In this document: in pieces, positions 54,454 through 62,601 of the stretch | How positions within the stretch are numbered: the first letter of the stretch is position 1 | Layout: each line of letters begins with the position of its first letter | From: UBA1275 sp002323515 | GTDB taxonomy: Bacteria; Bacteroidota; Rhodothermia; Balneolales; Balneolaceae | Length of the DNA: 64,000 nucleotides | Assembly: GCA_964007875.1 (NCBI GenBank) | Contig: CAXGAH010000012.1 | Span: forward strand, 1 to 64,000 | Direction of reading: 5' to 3' | Program-made: the position numbers and the translations under genes | The notes under the pieces: generated by a model | Told to the model about the DNA's origin: nothing | The model's database searches: none | Seen by the model: the letters and a program-made list of their open reading frames with translations, nothing else

Positions 54454-55359
54454 ATGTCTATGAGTCCCTCTATCCATTCAGAGCAAATCCGAGAAGCCAC
54501 TTTTGCACTCATCCAAATGAGCTGCGGTACCGATCCAAATGAAAACCGGGGAAAAGCGGTTGCCAAGATTCGAATGGCAGCAGAACAGGGAGCACAAGTG
54601 ATGGTTCTGCAAGAGTTATTTGCCTCACAATATTTCTGCTTCACTGAAGATTATGATCATTTTGGCTTAGCAGAGACGATACCTGGTACATCGACTATAA
54701 CCTTTTCTGAACTAGCAAAAGAACTAGGGGTGGTTATAGTGGCCTCTCTGTTCGAAAAACGGGCTCAAGGACTTTACCACAATACTGCGATTGTTATCGA
54801 TGCCGATGGAGAGATGGTTGGAATGTACAGAAAAATGCACATACCAGATGATCCTGGCTATTACGAGAAATTTTATTTTACTCCGGGAGATCTTGGTTAC
54901 AAGGTTTTCCCCACGCGATTTGGCAGAATAGGAGTGCTTATTTGTTGGGACCAGTGGTTTCCAGAAGCGGCTCGATTAACAGTGTTAAAAGGCGCTGATG
55001 TGTTGGTGTACCCGACTGCCATTGGATGGGCTCATTCACAAGATCCTGAAACCAACGATGAGCAGCATCAAGCTTGGCATACTATACAGCTTTCTCACGC
55101 TGTGGCTAATGGGATTCCCGTACTTTCAGTTAACCGAGTTGGGGTAGAAGGTGACATGCAGTTCTGGGGACAATCATTTGCATGCAATGCCTTTGGCAAG
55201 GTGCTTTGTCAAGCCTCTGAAGGCAAAGAAGAAGTTTTGATTCAACCCATTAATTATAGCCAATCGGATGCCTATAGAATTCATTGGCCATTTCTACGAG
55301 ACCGTAGAATTGACAGTTATCACCCCATTACTAAGCGGTTTTTAGACGATGAATCCTGA
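54454..55359 (+). CDS. aguB: N-carbamoylputrescine amidase
   Basis: This is a 301-residue nitrilase-superfamily hydrolase that converts N-carbamoylputrescine to putrescine, CO2 and ammonia. The catalytic triad is visible: Glu in VLQELFASQYFCF (about residue 48), Lys in MYRKMHIPDDPGYYEKFYF (about 128) and Cys in GVLICWDQWFPEAARL (about 165). The substrate-type motif DDPGYYEKFYFTPGD is specific to the AguB/plant CPA group. The gene overlaps aguA by 11 bases, giving a two-step agmatine-to-putrescine operon. Starts at 54454 or 54460 (adjacent methionines) are both possible. Confidence 0.93.
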   Translation: MSMSPSIHSEQIREATFALIQMSCGTDPNENRGKAVAKIRMAAEQGAQVMVLQELFASQYFCFTEDYDHFGLAETIPGTSTITFSELAKELGVVIVASLFEKRAQGLYHNTAIVIDADGEMVGMYRKMHIPDDPGYYEKFYFTPGDLGYKVFPTRFGRIGVLICWDQWFPEAARLTVLKGADVLVYPTAIGWAHSQDPETNDEQHQAWHTIQLSHAVANGIPVLSVNRVGVEGDMQFWGQSFACNAFGKVLCQASEGKEEVLIQPINYSQSDAYRIHWPFLRDRRIDSYHPITKRFLDDES

Positions 55360-56497
55360 ATTGAAAGCAGACCGACATTCAGCAGACTCCGATCAAATAC
55401 CGTGTAATGTCTCTTCACATGTGTACTCATTTGACCATGTAGATACTTCTGGGGTTAATGTCACTGAGATGGGATATCGTTTCCCAGGAGAATTTGAAGC
55501 TCATGTGGCAACGTGGTTAAGTTGGCCACACAATCCTAACACTTGGCCGGGAATGTTGGACCGGATTATTCCCATTTATGCGGAATTCGCAGCAGGTCTT
55601 ACCCATGAAGAACGAGTTCACATTAATGTTAATACTGTTAAAATGGCTGAATATGTTCGCGAATTAATTAAGCAGAAAGGAGGGGATTTAAGCAGTCTAG
55701 AGTTGCATCAATTCCCAACCAATGATGCTTGGTGTCGCGATCATGGGCCTTGTTTCTTGGTTCGAGATCAGGAAGTTGACTCGTTAATACTGCTGGATTG
55801 GGAATACAATGCATGGGGCCAAAAATATCCCCCTTTTGATCTTGATAATGCAATTCCAGCACAGGTAGCGAATTTTTTAGCCATACCTAGTATCCGACCA
55901 GGTATTGTAATGGAAGGGGGTGCAATAGAAACCAACGGCCAGGGTGTTTTAATGACAACCAAGGCATGTTTACTGAACCCAAACCGTAATCCCAATCTAA
56001 ATCAATCGCAGATTGAGGGATACTTAGAACGTTTTTATGGTGCCAAGGAAATTTGGTGGCTAGGTTATGGTATTGTAGGGGATGATACAGACGGTCATAT
56101 TGACGATATGACAAGATTTGTCTCACCCAATACCATTGTTAGTGCTGTAGAGAACAATAGTAAAGATGAAAACTATCAGGCATTACAAGAAAATTGGGAA
56201 CGCCTCCATGGCTTCTACTTTGCCGATGGTTCTAAACCCGAACTTGTTGCGCTTCCAATGCCATCTCCAGTCGTCCATGAAGGGCAACGATTACCTGCTT
56301 CCTATGCAAACTTTTATATTAGCAATGATTCTGTTTGGGTTCCTATCTTTGATGTCCCTAATGATCAACAAGCTATAGGTATTTTACAGGAGTGTTTTAC
56401 TAATAAAGTGGTACGAGGAATAAATGCACGTGAATTGGTTTGGGGACTTGGGGCCTTTCATTGTCTTAGTCAACAACAGCCTGTAAGTTCTTTTTAA
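55349..56497 (+). CDS. aguA: Agmatine deiminase
   Basis: This is a 382-residue enzyme of the peptidyl-arginine-deiminase fold that hydrolyses agmatine to N-carbamoylputrescine. Motifs include EAHVATWLSWPHNPNTWPG, the active-site DAWCRDHGPCFLV, GDDTDGHIDDMTRF and the nucleophile cysteine near the C-terminus in GLGAFHCLSQQQP. Family members usually begin near MGYRFPGEFE, so the ATG at 55469 may be the real start. The reading frame from 55349 adds 40 polar residues and overlaps aguB by 11 bases, which would favour coupled translation. It acts upstream of AguB in polyamine synthesis from arginine. Confidence 0.93.
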   Translation: MNPELKADRHSADSDQIPCNVSSHVYSFDHVDTSGVNVTEMGYRFPGEFEAHVATWLSWPHNPNTWPGMLDRIIPIYAEFAAGLTHEERVHINVNTVKMAEYVRELIKQKGGDLSSLELHQFPTNDAWCRDHGPCFLVRDQEVDSLILLDWEYNAWGQKYPPFDLDNAIPAQVANFLAIPSIRPGIVMEGGAIETNGQGVLMTTKACLLNPNRNPNLNQSQIEGYLERFYGAKEIWWLGYGIVGDDTDGHIDDMTRFVSPNTIVSAVENNSKDENYQALQENWERLHGFYFADGSKPELVALPMPSPVVHEGQRLPASYANFYISNDSVWVPIFDVPNDQQAIGILQECFTNKVVRGINARELVWGLGAFHCLSQQQPVSSF

Positions 56498-56563
56498 ACC
56501 AAAATATAGTCGTTACTCTGGGTTTAACGAGCTTTGTTTGAATGCTTGGGCCAATGGTACTGT

Positions 56564-57367
56564 TCATTTAATACGACGAACTGCAATCCGCTTGAATTCG
56601 ACTTTATCCCCATGATCCTGGAGGGAAATGTGCCCGATTCCTGCTTTGGCCCAATCAGCATCGTCATTCCACTTGCTTTGCAGTTTACGTTGGAGAAAAT
56701 CGGCGCTTTTAAAATTATATTGGAGAACTAATTCATCGTTTAACCAGTGCTCGACTTCGTTATCAAGCACTCTTATTTCTGCCACATTCCATTGCCCTGC
56801 GGGTAGGTAAGGTGATGAATTGGGAGCATACATATCATACAAAGAGGCTACTTGACGATGAGGAAGTGATTCAGAGGGAGCTAATTCATTGTCCAATAAT
56901 TGATATTCAGGTCCCGTTTCATAGTCATCTTCGTAGTCGATCCCTTGGATCACATGATACATGATACCGCTATTTCCACCAGGAGACATTCTGTAGTGGA
57001 CTTCTAACTCAAAGTTATCGAAGAGGTCTCTACTCACAATAGACTGACCAAATCCCGTATTTTTTTCAACAGCATCTCCTTGTTTTGAAACAGTGAGTAT
57101 TCCATCGATAATTTCCCATTTTCCCGGTACAGCTTCCTGATTAAACCCAGTCCAGGCATCCATAGTTGAGTGGGTTTGCAAATCAAACAGTACGACCCAA
57201 TCTGAGATAGATTCAATCATTATTTTTGGTTCTAAAGAGTTCTGAGTCTCATCAGCTACCTTGTCTTTAGATGTTTTGGGGGTGTTACTGCACCCATTAA
57301 AACCAAGCATCATAAGAACGCTTAAAAGCAATAAATAGTGGGGATTTTTTAACATATCCATCATCAT
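56564..57367 (-). CDS. DUF1080 (3-keto-disaccharide hydrolase-like) lipoprotein
   Basis: This is a 267-residue exported protein. The N-terminal signal has the lipobox LMMLGFNGC (Cys near 26); four nearby methionines leave the exact start open. The mature domain (residues about 55-265) is the DUF1080 concanavalin-like fold: WVVLFDLQTHSTMDAWTG, GKWEIIDGILTVS, FELEVHYRMSPGGNSGIMYH, GPEYQLLDNE and GHISLQDHGDKVEFKRIAVR. Characterised members hydrolyse 3-keto-glucosides or bind glycans, so a sugar-related role is likely. It lies nine bases after the OstA-like gene and is probably the last gene of the minus-strand cluster. Confidence 0.88.
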   Translation of the reverse strand: MMMDMLKNPHYLLLLSVLMMLGFNGCSNTPKTSKDKVADETQNSLEPKIMIESISDWVVLFDLQTHSTMDAWTGFNQEAVPGKWEIIDGILTVSKQGDAVEKNTGFGQSIVSRDLFDNFELEVHYRMSPGGNSGIMYHVIQGIDYEDDYETGPEYQLLDNELAPSESLPHRQVASLYDMYAPNSSPYLPAGQWNVAEIRVLDNEVEHWLNDELVLQYNFKSADFLQRKLQSKWNDDADWAKAGIGHISLQDHGDKVEFKRIAVRRIK

Positions 57368-57376
57368 ATCGATTGA

Positions 57377-58915
57377 TTATTTTGGATTAAAATTAACACT
57401 TTTTTTATCGTTTACATACTGTTGGAATCGAAGGGGTAAGATAAATACGGGTTGATTTGGCACGGCATCAAAACGATACTCCAAATCAATAGAAGGTTTA
57501 ATAGGACGAACATTCGGACTCCAACGAAAGCCTTCCAGTCTCCGTAGAGAAAGGCTACTGTCTTCTTCAAAAACAAAGCCTTGAGAAGTATTAGCAGCTA
57601 ATTCATCAATGTCATCCTTCACAAAACGTATATTCGCTAGAGGAGTGTTTAATTCAATTGCCCCATCGTTTTCATCCTCTTCATTTTGGGTAAAATAAAG
57701 AATGGTCACATTAGGTTCTAAAGTCATAGTATGAAGGCGTCCGTCTTTAAAACGAGTTATTACCGTATCGGCTTTTAGTTGATTAAAACGCCCAGATTTC
57801 TCTGCTCTAACAGTAACAAAGGCCTCATTAAGTAGGTATAGTAGGCTTAGTTCATTACTATCGGTTTGGGCAATAATGGTTTTTGCATTTAGTTCGGTAT
57901 TATCATACCAGGCGATGGGTTGGCCTGTTAAGGTGAATTCTTCGATCTGGGAATCGTATTGTAAACTGTCCGAACGAGTAGAAAAGTTAGTGCTCCAGCT
58001 TTGACTCAGTGAGTCACTTTGGAATGTGAAGGTGCTATCTTTATCGTACACCTTAATGATGGGAGCAAATACAAAGGTTGTATCAGATTTGGTATCGGTG
58101 TTGATTTCTGGAGTTGGATCATCTGGAGTATCATTAGCTGCAGATTCAATCGTTCGTATAACTGCATTTCCAATGAGTTGACGGAAGCCTGTTGAGTCTG
58201 CGTAGATTGAATCGGCCCGAATACGTTGCTGATTGCTAAGATTATCTATAAGTACATTACTGGATAAGTAACTCCTCTTTGATTTACGTGCGAGGGTCAA
58301 GAAGTCACTCTCCGCATATTCATCCTCGGTAAGCAGTTGTACATGCTCAATAAAGAGGGCACTATCTTGCTTTTCAAAATATGTTCCCTTGTTAGCCGTG
58401 AGTACTCCTGTGCTATCTACAAGCCTTATGCCATTAGTGAAGTAAGCAATTTTTTCTTCGAAATTATAATCTACTGATGTGCCAAATAGACGAGTATTCT
58501 CCTGCTCAATAATCACCCTGCCTCTTAAGAGGCTTCGTTCGTTTTTACTAAAATAGCGAAGCGAATCGGTCCAAATAATGGCATTTTCTGTTTCAATTTG
58601 AAGGTTACCAATCGCTAGTAATTCACTGCGATCTAAGTACCGATAAGCTGTATCACATACCATGGCTAAACCATCTATGGTGAGACGTGCCTGAATTAAG
58701 CGTTGAACAGGCTCTTGTTCGTATATGGTTCGTTCGGCTGATTCGAAACGTAACAATTCAACAATATTTTGTGCCTGCAATGGACTGCTAACTATGCTAA
58801 ACAACACCCCAATGCCACTCAGAAGTAAGAATAAATTCCTTTGACTATTAGCTAAAGCCGCCCAATAATTTGTTATTCGGCGATAGGCACGCTTAATCGA
58901 TGACAACAGTACCAC
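57377..58915 (-). CDS. OstA/LptA-like LPS transport protein
   Basis: This is a 512-residue exported protein. A GTG start overlaps lptC by 23 bases. The N-terminal helix (LFLLLSGIGVLFSIVSSPLQAQ) is a signal or anchor. The rest is a continuous series of short beta strands of the OstA/LptA type: ICDTAYRYLD-like turns, LLAIGNLQIETENAIIWTD, SLLRGRVIIEQENTRLFG and FTNGIRLVDSTGVLTANKG. It is three times longer than E. coli LptA, as in Bacteroidota OstA-like proteins. It probably forms the periplasmic bridge that conducts LPS from LptC to LptD. It is adjacent to lptC; the permease genes lptF/lptG are at the other end of the window. Confidence 0.83.
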   Translation of the reverse strand: MVLLSSIKRAYRRITNYWAALANSQRNLFLLLSGIGVLFSIVSSPLQAQNIVELLRFESAERTIYEQEPVQRLIQARLTIDGLAMVCDTAYRYLDRSELLAIGNLQIETENAIIWTDSLRYFSKNERSLLRGRVIIEQENTRLFGTSVDYNFEEKIAYFTNGIRLVDSTGVLTANKGTYFEKQDSALFIEHVQLLTEDEYAESDFLTLARKSKRSYLSSNVLIDNLSNQQRIRADSIYADSTGFRQLIGNAVIRTIESAANDTPDDPTPEINTDTKSDTTFVFAPIIKVYDKDSTFTFQSDSLSQSWSTNFSTRSDSLQYDSQIEEFTLTGQPIAWYDNTELNAKTIIAQTDSNELSLLYLLNEAFVTVRAEKSGRFNQLKADTVITRFKDGRLHTMTLEPNVTILYFTQNEEDENDGAIELNTPLANIRFVKDDIDELAANTSQGFVFEEDSSLSLRRLEGFRWSPNVRPIKPSIDLEYRFDAVPNQPVFILPLRFQQYVNDKKSVNFNPK

Positions 58916-59462
58916 CCCCTTCGTTTAAAGTGTACTCGCTTAAATTTGTATTTCCTTCAAAACCTAAAGCAGAAATACTATCTGGAGGAGCAATAAAGGT
59001 TACAAATAGGGGAGTGTTCATTCGATCCTGAAAACGCTGCCATTTTAGATAGTCAGATCTCAAGACTTTTTCCTCCGTTGTGTTAATTTCAACATTGTAA
59101 TACATTTCAAATATTCCAACAGAGGACCTATACAGAGCACTATCACAGGTTATAGTGCTCTGTAATTCGCCTGTTGCTTCGTCATAAATAGTAATTAAAA
59201 TAGGACCTGAAATTTCAGTAAAGCTTTCCTCATTATTCTCTACAAATTTTGCATAACCAGCTTCTAAATCGAGTACTTTTCGACCCTCATCCATTAGATT
59301 TAGACGGAATCCCCAGCTTTCAGAAGAACCGATTTTATTCGCTTGTAAGACCTGATCAATCTGTTGGGTATCAAATTCGGATAAATCCTGACAGGAAATT
59401 AGTGCAACACAAAAGGCGGTACAGAAAATGAATGCGATATGAGTAAGATGAAGTTTTTTCAT
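58893..59462 (-). CDS. lptC: LptC, LPS export periplasmic protein
   Basis: This is a 189-residue lipoprotein-like LptC. The signal has the cysteine in FCVALISCQ. The mature part (about residues 40-180) has the LptC jellyroll pattern: ESWGFRLNLMDEGRKVLDLEAGYAKF, STITCDSALYRS, FEMYYNVEINTTEEKVLRS and a final YTLNEGGGTVVID. It links the LptBFG complex to the LptA bridge. Its stop overlaps the start of the OstA-like gene and it begins nine bases after upp, so these genes share a transcript. Confidence 0.85.
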   Translation of the reverse strand: MKKLHLTHIAFIFCTAFCVALISCQDLSEFDTQQIDQVLQANKIGSSESWGFRLNLMDEGRKVLDLEAGYAKFVENNEESFTEISGPILITIYDEATGELQSTITCDSALYRSSVGIFEMYYNVEINTTEEKVLRSDYLKWQRFQDRMNTPLFVTFIAPPDSISALGFEGNTNLSEYTLNEGGGTVVID

Positions 59463-59471
59463 AACAAGTAG

Positions 59472-60113
59472 TTATGAAGGAGTAGTGCCAAAGTACCGAT
59501 CTCCTGCATCACCGAGTCCAGGAAGGATGTACGCCTGTTCATTCAATTCACGATCGAGGTAGGTGGTAATTATAGGGACATCGGGATGTTTGTTATGCAC
59601 CTTCTCAACACCTTCCGGGGCTGCAATTACACAAGTGAAAACAATATCATTTGCTCCGTTTTCCTTTAAGTAGCTAATAGCATGGGATGCACTACCGCCT
59701 GTGGCAAGCATAGGATCAACTACGATACATATTCCATGATCTAGTGTTTCAGGTAAATTGTCGTAGTAATTAATGGGCTCATGTGTTTGGTGATCACGGT
59801 ACACACCAATATGGCCTACTTTGGCATTGGGCACAAAGTGTAGGATTCCTTGAACCAAACTTAAGCCTGCTCTAAGTATGGGAACAACATGAACGGTTTT
59901 ATCCAACTCCACCCCCGAAGTATGTTCCAGGGGTGTTTGAACCTGTACATCCTTGGTACTTACGTGCGAGAGTGCATGATATCCTAAAATACCCCCCAAT
60001 TTATCCATTGCTTCTCTGAACGCTTGAACCCCTGAGTATTGATCTCTGAGTTTGGTTATGTAGAGATGGACTAGGGGGTGTTCAATTACCTGCAGATACT
60101 TATTTCGAGGCAT
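59472..60113 (-). CDS. upp: Uracil phosphoribosyltransferase
   Basis: This is a 213-residue pyrimidine salvage enzyme that converts uracil and PRPP to UMP. The ATG at 60113 is used because it follows the transporter stop after one base and gives the usual N-terminus; the open frame extends to 60173. The PRPP-binding motif is ICIVVDPMLATGGSASHAI (about residues 125-143). The uracil-binding C-terminus is EQAYILPGLGDAGDRYFGT. VVPILRAGLSLVQGILHFVP is also conserved. The gene lies between the alanine symporter and lptC in one minus-strand unit. Confidence 0.96.
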   Translation of the reverse strand: MPRNKYLQVIEHPLVHLYITKLRDQYSGVQAFREAMDKLGGILGYHALSHVSTKDVQVQTPLEHTSGVELDKTVHVVPILRAGLSLVQGILHFVPNAKVGHIGVYRDHQTHEPINYYDNLPETLDHGICIVVDPMLATGGSASHAISYLKENGANDIVFTCVIAAPEGVEKVHNKHPDVPIITTYLDRELNEQAYILPGLGDAGDRYFGTTPS

Positions 60114-60114
60114 A

Positions 60115-61755
60115 TCATTCCGAGCCTTGGTTTGCTTTGTAGGAATCAAAATAGGTTTTTGTTGCTTTTGCAACTACACCAGAAAGGGCAAATAAGGCGA
60201 TTATGTTAGGGAATGTCATAAGTCCCAATGCAATGTCACCAATGGCCCATACCGTTTCAAGGGCTAATATAGCTCCTAAGAAGTGCATGACTAAATACAC
60301 TATTTTATAATAAATGATGGAAGAATCACCAGCTAAGTACTGAATGGAGCGGTCCCCATAATAACTCCAACTAATGGCGGTGGAGACACCAAATAAAATC
60401 ACACAAATGGTAACGATATATTTACCACCGGCAAACAGGGGGGAGAGACCTTTCTCAAAAGCCAATGCGGTTAAAGGTGCTCCATTCTCTACAATACTGG
60501 TTTGAAGTTCACCTAAGTTTTCACCGGTCAATGTTTGAATAGTCACGGATCTGTCTTCTAAGACAACAATTTGGCCACTAAATAGTTCTTCTCTTTCTAT
60601 GTCTGTGTAAAATTCTCCGTATGAATAATCATTCCGAAGAATATCACCATTGACAGGAACACCGTTTGATATTGTTAAAATGGTACTCTCGTCGTCTATT
60701 TCAAAGCTAGCTTCTAAGGCGTTGGTGGTAAAAACAGTCGGGTGTTTTTGCTCCCATACTCCAGTACTTACAATGACCAAACCGGTCATGGTACAAACCA
60801 CAAGAGTATCAATAAAAGGCTCTAAAAGGGCAACAACTCCCTCACGAACGGGTTCTTTAGTTTTTGCAGCGCCATGAGCAATGGGTGCGGAACCCTGACC
60901 CGCTTCATTTGAAAATAAACCTCTTTTGATACCCCACACTAAGGTAGTTAAAAACAAGCCCGAACCAATTCCAAAAGCACCTGCCTTAGGTGTAAAAGCA
61001 TATTCAATGATTGTTCCGAATGCTGGTAGTACTTTTTCAACATTCAATAATAAAATAATGAGCGCTCCAAGTACATATATTATTGCCATTACGGGCATTA
61101 AACTTGCGGTTACTCGACCAATACGTTTGATTCCACCTACTATGACGAATCCAACAACAGAGGCTGTTGCTAGCCCAGTAATCCATCCTGGGATAAGGAA
61201 GGTGGCTTTCATAGTGTCAGCCACGGTATTTGCCTGTACGGCATTTCCAGTTAAGAAAGAACATATAACGGCCATAGCAGCAAAGAAGACTGCTAACCAC
61301 TTCCACTGTTCACCTAGGCCTCTCTCGATGTAATACATAGGACCACCAGAGACCGACCCATCACTATTTTGTATTCTGTATTTCACGGCCAGAGTACACT
61401 CAGTATATTTGACTGCCATGCCAAAAAAAGCGGTAACCCACATCCAAAATAATGCTCCTGGACCACCATAATGTATGGCAATGGCAACACCTGCAATGTT
61501 ACCAATCCCCACCGTAGCTGATAAGGCTGTAGTCAATGCTTGAAAGTGATTGACGTCCCCAATTGCGTCAGAATGGTCAAATTTTCCCATCACGGTTAAA
61601 ATCCCATGCTTAAAATATCGTATTTGAACAAAGCCTAATCGAAGGGTGATAAAAATTCCAAAACTGAGTAGTACGGCAACCATGAACGGAAAAAAGGATG
61701 GAGTGCTCCAGACCAAATCATTTAACGTGCCAACTATATTCTCAAAAGTTTCCAT
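60115..61755 (-). CDS. Sodium:alanine symporter (AGCS family) with an inserted soluble domain
   Basis: This is a 546-residue inner-membrane transporter. AGCS features include LRLGFVQIRYFKHGI, TALSATVGIGNIAGVAIAIHYGGPGALFWMW, KYTECTLAVKYR, GPMYYIERGLG and LFSNEAGQGSAPIAHGAAKT (in separate stretches). The usual length is about 450 residues. Here about 80-90 extra polar residues (about 325-415, from the TTNALEASF region to ALAFEKGL) interrupt the membrane core after helix 8. They are probably a beta-rich domain facing outside. The carrier moves alanine or glycine with sodium. It is the first gene of the minus-strand unit ending in the DUF1080 gene. Confidence 0.9.
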   Translation of the reverse strand: METFENIVGTLNDLVWSTPSFFPFMVAVLLSFGIFITLRLGFVQIRYFKHGILTVMGKFDHSDAIGDVNHFQALTTALSATVGIGNIAGVAIAIHYGGPGALFWMWVTAFFGMAVKYTECTLAVKYRIQNSDGSVSGGPMYYIERGLGEQWKWLAVFFAAMAVICSFLTGNAVQANTVADTMKATFLIPGWITGLATASVVGFVIVGGIKRIGRVTASLMPVMAIIYVLGALIILLLNVEKVLPAFGTIIEYAFTPKAGAFGIGSGLFLTTLVWGIKRGLFSNEAGQGSAPIAHGAAKTKEPVREGVVALLEPFIDTLVVCTMTGLVIVSTGVWEQKHPTVFTTNALEASFEIDDESTILTISNGVPVNGDILRNDYSYGEFYTDIEREELFSGQIVVLEDRSVTIQTLTGENLGELQTSIVENGAPLTALAFEKGLSPLFAGGKYIVTICVILFGVSTAISWSYYGDRSIQYLAGDSSIIYYKIVYLVMHFLGAILALETVWAIGDIALGLMTFPNIIALFALSGVVAKATKTYFDSYKANQGSE

Positions 61756-61952
61756 GTGCTAGTAGATGTGGTGATTATTCGTTATTTATTGTTAAAACAT
61801 ACCATAAAAAGTAATAAAGATTTTGGAAAGTATACGTGAGATTAATAAATAATGAGATGGAAGGATTAATTTTTAGAGAATGAACGATTTAATAAAGAAC
61901 TGTCGTTAAACTATTAGAAATTTACCTAAGTTATTTAAATAATAGGCTTATT

Positions 61953-62240
61953 ATGACAAAGTCAGACATAGTAGATATCATATCCTCGTCGGTTGGATTA
62001 ACTAAAGTAGAAACAGAAGCGGTGGTAAATGGCTTTATGGAAACAGTTATCGATGCCATGAAAAGAGGAGAACATATTGAACTTCGAGGTTTTGGTAGTT
62101 TTAAAGTTGTAAAGCGTGCCCAAAGAGTAGCGAGAAATCCAAAAACGAACGAAGAGGTTATTGTACCCGAACAATATGCTCCTATTTTAAAAATCTCGAA
62201 AGATTTTAAAGAGTCGGTAAATAAAACGCTTTCTATGTAA
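61953..62240 (+). CDS. HU/IHF-family DNA-binding protein
   Basis: This is a 95-residue nucleoid protein. The N-terminal helices (KSDIVDIISSSVGLTKVETE) and the DNA-clamping arm motif GFGSFKVVKRAQRVARNPKTNE are the HU/IHF signature. The final helix SKDFKESVNKTL completes the dimerisation body. The length matches a one-domain HU. It is preceded by a 197-base A/T-rich region that probably carries its promoter and followed by the small basic protein gene. Confidence 0.95.
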   Translation: MTKSDIVDIISSSVGLTKVETEAVVNGFMETVIDAMKRGEHIELRGFGSFKVVKRAQRVARNPKTNEEVIVPEQYAPILKISKDFKESVNKTLSM

Positions 62241-62242
62241 AG

Positions 62243-62263
62243 TTGAATTATTTTAGAATTCAA
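62243..62263 (+). terminator. A/T-rich hairpin after HU
   Basis: A seven-base-pair stem (TTGAATT/AATTCAA) with a seven-base loop starts two bases after the HU stop. It lacks G/C pairs beyond one and has no strong T tract, so it is a weak candidate for a terminator or 3'-end stabiliser. Confidence 0.3.
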
Positions 62264-62336
62264 ATAGTCTTTACTAGAATAAATCCTTATATTTTAAATC
62301 TGAGAATTAACGTAAATAGTTTACAGGAAACTAAGT

Positions 62337-62429
62337 ATGCCAAGTGGTAAAAAAAGAAAACGTGCCAAAATAGCTAAGCACAAGCGAAAAAAACGATTAC
62401 GCAAAAATCGTCATAAGAAGAAAAAATGA
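62337..62429 (+). CDS. 30-residue basic COX24/AURKAIP1-like ribosome-associated protein
   Basis: This short gene encodes MPSGKKRKRAKIAKHKRKKR followed by LRKNRHKKKK, 30 residues of which 21 are Lys, Arg or His. It resembles the tiny conserved basic proteins of Bacteroidota annotated as AURKAIP1/COX24 domain proteins, relatives of mycobacterial bS22, which bind rRNA in the small subunit. An AGGAAACTA stretch before the ATG may serve as ribosome-binding site. The stop is followed by a strong terminator at 62433-62460, supporting a real gene. A ribosomal role is inferred from family resemblance and composition. Confidence 0.85.
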   Translation: MPSGKKRKRAKIAKHKRKKRLRKNRHKKKK

Positions 62430-62432
62430 TTT

Positions 62433-62460
62433 AAAGGCCTCTTACAAGTGGCCTTTTTTT
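62433..62460 (+). terminator. Rho-independent terminator after the COX24-like gene
   Basis: The stem AAAGGCC/GGCCTTT with a ten-base loop is followed directly by a run of seven Ts (62454-62460). It starts three bases after the stop codon of the 30-residue gene and is the clearest intrinsic terminator in the window. Confidence 0.85.
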
Positions 62461-62601
62461 ATGTGGGCGATTTTATTTTGCATAATAAAATACATGTAGC
62501 TTACAACAGTGCAATTGAAATACATAACAGCGTTATAAAATAACATTGCCACAAAGCCACTTTAACGAGGTCAATGCCACATATTCATTGCCAAAGCAAC
62601 G

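Noticed and set aside
60926..61333. Plus-strand 135-codon frame antisense to the alanine symporter
   Set aside because: Its composition mirrors hydrophobic transporter codons read backwards. There is no start context or family resemblance.
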